NCBI GenBank assembly: GCA_023145555.1
Contig: JAGLDO010000164.1
Coordinates: forward strand, 1-10,612
Source of the DNA: Bacteroidales bacterium
GTDB lineage: Bacteria > Bacteroidota > Bacteroidia > Bacteroidales > B39-G9
Direction: 5' to 3'
DNA: 10,612 nucleotides
The first letter of the stretch is position 1. Every line of letters begins with the position of its first letter. The notes under the pieces were generated by a model, which searched no databases, was not told the DNA's origin, and worked only from the letters and a program-made list of their open reading frames with translations. Shown here piece by piece: positions 8,601 through 10,612 of this stretch. Both the position numbers and the translations under genes were made by a program.

Positions 8601-9138
8601 CACTTTTATGCAACATTAACTCAAGATAATAATCTTCGCCAAACAGATTTTTAAACCATTCAATTGTTTTTGAGGCATCATCAATTCTGTCATTCATTAT
8701 TAGTTGAGGAATTTCACCACCCAGACAAGCAGATGAAACAATTAAACCTTCGTGATATTTTTCAAGTAATTCTTTATCTATTCGAGGTTTGTAATAAAAT
8801 CCCTCAGTAAAAGCCAGAGATGAGAGCTTTATTAAATTTTTATATCCGGTGAAGTTTTTTGCTAAAATAATGAGATGTTCTCCACTTCTGTCTTTCTTTT
8901 CTTTTTGCTCAAATCGACTTGTTCTTGCTACATAGGTTTCTATTCCTAATATAGGTTTTATTTTTTGTTTTAGAGCTTCATCGTAGAATTCTTTAACTCC
9001 GAACATGTTCCCGTGGTCTGTAATGGCTAAAGCTTTCATGCCAAATTCTTTGGCTTTGGCTATTAATTTTGGAATATTTGAGGCACCATCTAAAATTGAA
9101 TATTGAGTGTGAACATGAAGATGTGTGAATTCTGTCAT
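5650..9138 (-). CDS. dnaE: DNA polymerase III subunit alpha (DnaE1 type)
   Basis: This is the 1162-residue catalytic subunit of the replicative polymerase, full length for the DnaE1 class (E. coli has 1160). The N-terminal PHP domain (about 1-280) begins FTHLHVHTQYSILDG. It contains ITDHGNMFG, the cysteine of SSACLGGE and TNDCHFI, together a full set of likely metal ligands. The palm domain has the catalytic pair D406 and D408 in MPDIDIDF and the third aspartate D561 in LKMDFLGLKTL. The fingers and beta-binding regions follow, including GITVYQEQVM (about 677-686) and FNKSHSTCYAYVAYQTAYLK (about 751-770). A helix-hairpin-helix is seen in GLGAVKGVGKGAV (about 829-841). QQSLF (923-927) is the sliding-clamp motif, and an OB fold starts near KEISIAGIV (about 996). 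The last ~80 residues match the position of the tau-binding tail. The ATG at 9138 places the PHP signature where the family has it. Confidence 0.98.
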   Translation of the reverse strand: MTEFTHLHVHTQYSILDGASNIPKLIAKAKEFGMKALAITDHGNMFGVKEFYDEALKQKIKPILGIETYVARTSRFEQKEKKDRSGEHLIILAKNFTGYKNLIKLSSLAFTEGFYYKPRIDKELLEKYHEGLIVSSACLGGEIPQLIMNDRIDDASKTIEWFKNLFGEDYYLELMLHKSDIPGKDKEIYDNQIIVNKKIIELSKKHNVKLIATNDCHFIKAEDADAHDRLICLNTGQDLNDPTRMRYTKQEYLKSPEQMSEIFADIPEAIENTQEIVNKIEVYELDHKPIMPDFPLPEGFDNEDDYLEHLTYKGAKERYSEITDEIKERIDFELSTIKRMGFPGYFLIVWDFIRAARELGVIVGPGRGSAAGSVVAYCTKITQIDPLKYDLLFERFLNPDRISMPDIDIDFDDDGREKILKWVVNKYGYNRVAHIVTFGTMAAKMAIRDVARVQKLPLSESDKLAKLVPDTPKITLAKAYKEVPELAKAKKSDNENIASTLKYAEKLEGSIRHTGTHACGIIIGRDDLIEHIPMCTLKDSELLVTQYDGRFVEPVGMLKMDFLGLKTLSIIKDAIENIKLSKDIDVDIDNISLDDSKTFALFSSGNTTGTFQFESPGMKKHLRNLKPNKFEDLIAMNALYRPGPMEYIPSFINRKLGKEKINYDLPEMEEYLNDTYGITVYQEQVMLLSRKLAGFTRGQADSLRKAMGKKKKKMMDELKIKFDEGCKNNGFDNKITDKVWKDWEAFAQYAFNKSHSTCYAYVAYQTAYLKANFPAEYMAAVLSRNITDLKKITIFMDECKRMGIEVLPPDVNESYFKFTVNKKGNIRFGLGAVKGVGKGAVKNIIKERNSDGDYANIFDFVERVDLHAVSKKTLEALAYSGAQDSFSELKREQYFIADNRDISFIETLIKHGNRVKNEKNSTQQSLFNGADHEDVSKPQIPILNQNWDKLTKLNKEKEYIGIYLTAHPLDDFKFEIDHFCNQNLSNLSNLSELAGKEISIAGIVTNVRHATTKTGKPYGSITIADYTDSYTIMMFSNDYLNFKQYFTVGYSLFVKGNVQKRKWGNEDYELKIKNIYMLADLKDEMIKSISLKIKISDLSEKLIKEILELTEKNKGSVLLNFLIYDAGDKTWIQMFSRNKKVNLNNEIIQYLKNNQTIEFKIN

Positions 9139-9161
9139 TTGTTAAAAAATTGTTAATGAGG

Positions 9162-9209
9162 TAAATATATTTAATAGCTAAACAATAAATTGCTTTGTAA
9201 ATTTACAAA
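9162..9209 (-). promoter_or_regulatory. Possible dnaE control region with a perfect 16-bp palindrome
   Basis: Upstream of dnaE lies the palindrome TTTGTAAATTTACAAA (9194-9209). On the minus strand its first TTTG could serve as a -33 element, and 18 bases later comes TATTGTTTA (9187-9179), an imperfect Bacteroidota -7 box. An alternative -7 box, TATATTTA (9169-9162), has a better distance to the start codon but no matching -33. The region between dnaE and the lipoprotein gene (9139-9326) otherwise shows no gene or strong hairpin. A perfect palindrome of this length can arise by chance in such AT-rich DNA, so the call is tentative. Confidence 0.25.
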
Positions 9210-9326
9210 ATCAATGAAAGAAATTAAGCTTTGTTAATAAGTATTTAATATCTTTTTTAATAAAAGAGAGGTCTAAATTTGTATGGATGTTATCAGCTTT
9301 ATTAGAAGGAAGTAAGATAAGAGATT

Positions 9327-10007
9327 TTATTTTATGCTACGAAATTTATAGTTTATTCCAAGTGAAAATATTAATGGTTGAAAATCGTAATTATCACTTT
9401 TTGTAAGAGGTATTGCAAGTCCGGCCTGAAGATAAAATTTAAAGTTTTTGTATCCAAGTCTTCCTGTTAAAGCAGGTTCTGCATAAGCAGAAAAACTATG
9501 TCCATCTTTATTAACATCAACAAGAACTATTCTTGAAGCAATACTCCCGTCAAAAACTGTCGTTGTAAAACCAAAGTCGGGTTGTATAAAATATCGGTAA
9601 ATAGTTGCATTGTTTTGGCTAGATACTAGGTTGCTTTTATATTCAGCGTCAACATTTCCAAGTCCATAGCCTGAAAAGATTGAGAATCGTCCATTGCGAG
9701 ATACTTTTGTGTAGTAACCCGCAGCTGTTTCTACAAAATTGTGGTTATGATAATAATTACTACTACTTGATTCACTGCTTTTTCTGTTACAAAAACTACC
9801 ATTAAGCATAATTCCGATATTCTCTGTAATGGCATAAGCAAATTGTGGGTCAACTCCGCTAATTCCTGTTCCGATTCCTGCTTGAAATTCTCCTTTGTTG
9901 CTCAATAATGGAGTGTTTAAAACGTTTGGGGTATATGCAGGAGAACATGATTGAAATATTAAAATAACAAGAAATGAAAAATTCAATATTTTTTTAATTC
10001 TTAGCAT
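9327..10007 (-). CDS. predicted outer-membrane lipoprotein, beta-strand-rich, unknown function
   Basis: This is a 226-residue protein of unknown function. The N-terminus is a lipoprotein signal peptide: basic LRIKK, a hydrophobic run to about residue 18, then the lipobox FQSC with C21 as the lipidated cysteine. The mature part begins SPAYTPNVLNTPLLSNKGEF. Alternating-pattern strands follow: GEFQAGIGTGISG, PQFAYAITENIGIMLNGSF, AAGYYTKV, GRFSIFSGYGLG and FKFYLQAGLAIPL. It closes on an aromatic strand, IFSLGINYKF, as in outer-membrane beta-barrels. A serine-rich stretch (about 76-83) is a likely loop. Similar lipidated barrel-like proteins with this PLL-KGE-Q...AYA-T-NIG pattern recur in Bacteroidota, from memory; none has a function I know. 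It lies 188 bases upstream of dnaE on the same strand and is divergent from rpsP, so co-transcription with dnaE is possible but not shown. The ATG at 10007 gives a complete signal peptide. Confidence 0.8.
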   Translation of the reverse strand: MLRIKKILNFSFLVILIFQSCSPAYTPNVLNTPLLSNKGEFQAGIGTGISGVDPQFAYAITENIGIMLNGSFCNRKSSESSSSNYYHNHNFVETAAGYYTKVSRNGRFSIFSGYGLGNVDAEYKSNLVSSQNNATIYRYFIQPDFGFTTTVFDGSIASRIVLVDVNKDGHSFSAYAEPALTGRLGYKNFKFYLQAGLAIPLTKSDNYDFQPLIFSLGINYKFRSIK

Positions 10008-10124
10008 AATTTCAATTTACGAAATAAATATTCAAATTCAAATTATTTTATTGCAGATAAGATAGTTGAAATAATTTCCACTTAAGCGATTATGACTAAA
10101 TTTTCTAAAAAATACACCAGTAAA

Positions 10125-10158
10125 TTGTTTTATATAATAAAAGAATGTTATATATTTG
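10125..10158 (+). promoter_or_regulatory. Bacteroidota-type promoter of rpsP
   Basis: The -7 box TATATTTG (10151-10158) matches the Bacteroidota consensus TANNTTTG exactly. A TTG at 10125-10127, 23 bases upstream, fits the -33 element at the long end of the accepted spacing. Transcription would start near 10163, leaving a leader of about 20 bases before the rpsP ATG. The rest of the divergent gap (10008-10124) shows no clear promoter for the lipoprotein gene. Confidence 0.65.
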
Positions 10159-10182
10159 CACGAAATTTTAAATAGAATTAGT

Positions 10183-10612
10183 ATGCCTGTAAAAATTAGA
10201 TTACAAAGACAAGGAAGAAAGAAAAAACCATTCTATCACGTAGTGATAGCAGATAGCAGGGCGCCACGAGATGGTAAGTACATTGAAAGATTAGGTATTT
10301 ATAATCCAAATACAAATCCTGCTACTATTGAAATAAATTTTGATAGGGCATTATCGTGGCTACAAAAAGGAGCTCAACCAACAGACACATGTCGAACTAT
10401 TTTGTCTTATAATGGCGTTCTTTACAAAAACCATTTATTAAATGGTATAAAAAAAGGTGCTTTTGATGAAGCAACTGCTGACGTTAAATTTAATGAGTGG
10501 AAGATTCAGAAAGACGCTAAAATTTCAAATGAAAAAGAAGAGTTAGCTAATAAAAAAGATGAGCAAATAAAAAAACGTCTTGACGCTGAGATTAAAATTA
10601 ACGAAGACAGAG
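10183..10612 (+). CDS. rpsP: 30S ribosomal protein S16, 3' end cut by window edge
   Basis: The frame opens at ATG 10183 and runs without a stop to the right edge, giving 143 complete codons. The N-terminus MPVKIRLQRQGRKKKPFYHV and the following ADSRAPRDGKYIERLGIYNP are the hallmark of ribosomal protein S16, a small-subunit protein needed for 30S assembly. INFDRALSWLQKGAQPTDTCRTIL (about 51-74) completes the core. E. coli S16 has about 82 residues; here the chain continues with a lysine- and glutamate-rich, probably helical extension (from about 86, including EEL-NKKDEQIKKRLDAEIKI), as in other Bacteroidota S16 proteins. It is divergent from the lipoprotein gene and has its own promoter just upstream. 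In many bacteria rimM and trmD accompany rpsP; whatever follows here is outside the window. Confidence 0.96.
   Translation, partial: MPVKIRLQRQGRKKKPFYHVVIADSRAPRDGKYIERLGIYNPNTNPATIEINFDRALSWLQKGAQPTDTCRTILSYNGVLYKNHLLNGIKKGAFDEATADVKFNEWKIQKDAKISNEKEELANKKDEQIKKRLDAEIKINEDR

Noticed and set aside
10030..10043. Direct repeat of ATTCAA upstream of the lipoprotein gene
   Set aside because: Two short A/T-rich copies are too few and too simple to call a repeat or operator.
1..10612. A new defence, mobile or biosynthetic system
   Set aside because: Every sizeable gene falls into a known sugar-utilisation or housekeeping family except one lipoprotein; I see no recombinase, transposase, repeat array, toxin-antitoxin pair or unexplained gene cluster.

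Overview
The window is AT-rich chromosomal DNA from a member of the Bacteroidota. The support is a SusD-family nutrient-binding lipoprotein, a Bacteroidota-type promoter (TATATTTG at -7) in front of rpsP, an S16 protein with a long charged C-terminal extension, a lipoprotein with a simple SC lipobox, and the lack of Shine-Dalgarno sequences before the start codons, which have only A/T-rich leaders. The genus cannot be read from the sequence alone.

Left part (1-5047, + strand): the 3' end of a susD-like gene ends in a strong hairpin terminator. A tight three-gene cluster follows: an MFS sugar transporter of the GPH/SLC45-like type, a beta-phosphoglucomutase (pgmB), and a GH65 maltose phosphorylase. 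Together these form an alpha-glucan/maltose-utilisation locus. The SusD protein would capture oligosaccharide at the cell surface, and the MFS carrier would take disaccharide across the inner membrane. The phosphorylase would split maltose with phosphate into glucose and beta-glucose-1-phosphate, and PgmB would convert the latter to glucose-6-phosphate. No amylase or regulator lies inside the window.

Middle and right (5106-10007, - strand): a shared bidirectional terminator (5064-5101) separates the sugar locus from a housekeeping run that reads, in transcription order, small lipoprotein (10007-9327), dnaE (9138-5650) and trxA (5423-5106). DnaE is full length, with intact polymerase aspartates, a complete-looking PHP metal site and a clamp-binding motif. 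The lipoprotein is a predicted outer-membrane beta-strand-rich protein of unknown function.

Far right (10183-10612, + strand): rpsP (ribosomal protein S16) is transcribed divergently and is cut by the window edge.

I find no CRISPR array, tRNA, rRNA, insertion sequence, phage gene or new multi-gene system. The points most worth a second look are the predicted PHP proofreading site in DnaE, the lipidated beta-rich protein, the S16 extension and a perfect palindrome upstream of dnaE.
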